Source: Flavobacterium sp. Root935
Lineage (GTDB): Bacteria > Bacteroidota > Bacteroidia > Flavobacteriales > Flavobacteriaceae
Assembly (NCBI RefSeq): GCF_001429295.1
Contig: NZ_LMJL01000008.1
Location: 51,186-115,185, forward strand
DNA: 64,000 nucleotides
Reading direction: 5' to 3'
Shown here: positions 63,447 to 64,000 of the stretch, in pieces
How the letters are laid out: each line of letters opens with the position of its first letter
Numbering within the stretch: position 1 is the first letter of the stretch
The notes under the pieces: generated by a model
The model's database searches: none
Seen by the model: only the letters and a program-made list of their open reading frames with translations
What the model was told of the DNA's origin: nothing
Program-made: the position numbers and the translations under genes

Positions 63447-64000
63447 TTATTTAACGTTTATCGCAAAATTTCCTGACGAAAGTGTGACAATTATTTGATT
63501 TTTTTCTACTGAAAAAGCATGAGAACTCTTATCCAGCTTCTGTTTATTGATGGAAACAGCCGAAATATCTGTTGTTGGAAGATACACAACAGCCGAAGTA
63601 TTTTCGGGAATGGTAATGTTCCAAACTAAAGCCTTTTTATCTTTTTTCCAGTCGCTTTTAATTGTTCCGTAAATCGATTCGTAAGAAGCATTTACGTAAG
63701 TCAATCCAGCATCAAAATCAGGTTTCATAATAATTTGTTTGAAACCTGGAGTTTCAGGATTACTTTTGATTCCCGCCATATTTTCGTAATACCAAATCAA
63801 TAAATCGCCCAAAAGCATTACATGATTTTGCGAATTCATAGCAGGATCTGCAGTGTTGCCGTTCCAAAGTTCCCAAATGGTGGTTGCGCCGTTTTCAACC
63901 ATATAACCCCAGCTAGGATAGGTTTTATTGGATGCCAATTTGAAAGCCAAATCACCTCGCCTGAAGTTAGTTAATGTTCGCATTAAAAATTGCGTTCCGA
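63447..64000 (-). CDS. GH78 alpha-L-rhamnosidase, C-terminal part (5' end beyond the window)
   Basis: The frame stays open to the right edge without a stop and continues upstream of the Met at 63983 (GTQFLMRTLTNF), so this is the C-terminal ~184 residues of a longer protein. The WGYMVENGATTIWELWNG, NSQNHVMLLGDLLIWYYENMAGI and GFKQIIMKPDF segments are typical of the bacterial alpha-L-rhamnosidase C-terminal region. It would remove alpha-rhamnose from plant polysaccharides. The catalytic residues lie outside the window. It belongs with the second carbohydrate cluster. Confidence 0.85.
   Translation of the reverse strand, partial: GTQFLMRTLTNFRRGDLAFKLASNKTYPSWGYMVENGATTIWELWNGNTADPAMNSQNHVMLLGDLLIWYYENMAGIKSNPETPGFKQIIMKPDFDAGLTYVNASYESIYGTIKSDWKKDKKALVWNITIPENTSAVVYLPTTDISAVSINKQKLDKSSHAFSVEKNQIIVTLSSGNFAINVK

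Overview
The window looks like chromosomal DNA of a Flavobacterium-type member of the Bacteroidota. It is AT-rich, has SusC/SusD-type glycan uptake genes, has promoters of the TTG-N19-TAnnTTTG type, and has many exported proteins with short lipoprotein signals. Almost all genes right of 11.5 kb lie on the minus strand. No rRNA, tRNA, CRISPR array, integrase or transposase was recognised.

Left part (0.2-5 kb): a CPA1 Na+/H+ antiporter and a two-gene ribonucleotide reductase operon (nrdB-nrdA). The operon lies beside an ~820-bp AT-rich intergenic region carrying four identical TTATCAACA 9-mers. From 5.7 to 11.4 kb a plus-strand cluster encodes an exported ankyrin protein, a DUF2271 protein, a PepSY-flavodoxin-FAD/NAD reductase fusion and ApbE. 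I read this as an extracytoplasmic electron-transfer (flavinylation) module, possibly iron-regulated. From 11.6 to 13.9 kb there are a divergent NmrA-type oxidoreductase/HxlR regulator pair and an M28 peptidase.

Central part (14-48 kb): a large locus for host- or plant-type glycoprotein N-glycans. It contains SusC/SusD, two GH92 alpha-mannosidases, two GH29 fucosidases, a GH35 galactosidase, a GH20 hexosaminidase, a GH3 enzyme, a glycosylasparaginase and a GH130 mannosyl-GlcNAc-type phosphorylase. It also has an SSS transporter, an FHS-type MFS sugar permease, a NagB-PIG-L fusion, an uncharacterised GHL10-like lipoprotein with a CBM9-like partner, a BNR protein and a LytS/LytTR two-component system. 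Exo-enzymes would trim Fuc, Gal, GlcNAc and Man in the periplasm, glycosylasparaginase would release GlcNAc from Asn, and GH130 and NagB would finish the job in the cytoplasm. Reading the promoters by eye, I found one shared 16-bp element, AATTTMGACNRAYRAC. It lies 25-26 bp from a TAnnTTTA -7-like box in front of four transcription units (susC, the GH92-led operon, nagB, the second GH29). This suggests a dedicated regulon, plausibly controlled by the adjacent LytTR regulator.

Right part (48-64 kb): housekeeping and accessory genes (YdeI-like, AraC regulator, SDR, an endonuclease V-like protein), then a second carbohydrate cluster. That cluster has two GH2 enzymes, a large uronidase-like TIM-barrel enzyme, an exported xylose-isomerase-like lipoprotein, a second BNR protein and the C-terminus of a GH78 rhamnosidase that runs off the right edge. 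It may target a rhamnose/uronate-containing plant polysaccharide. Intergenic DNA throughout is rich in palindromic REP-like repeats and period-7 tandem repeats.
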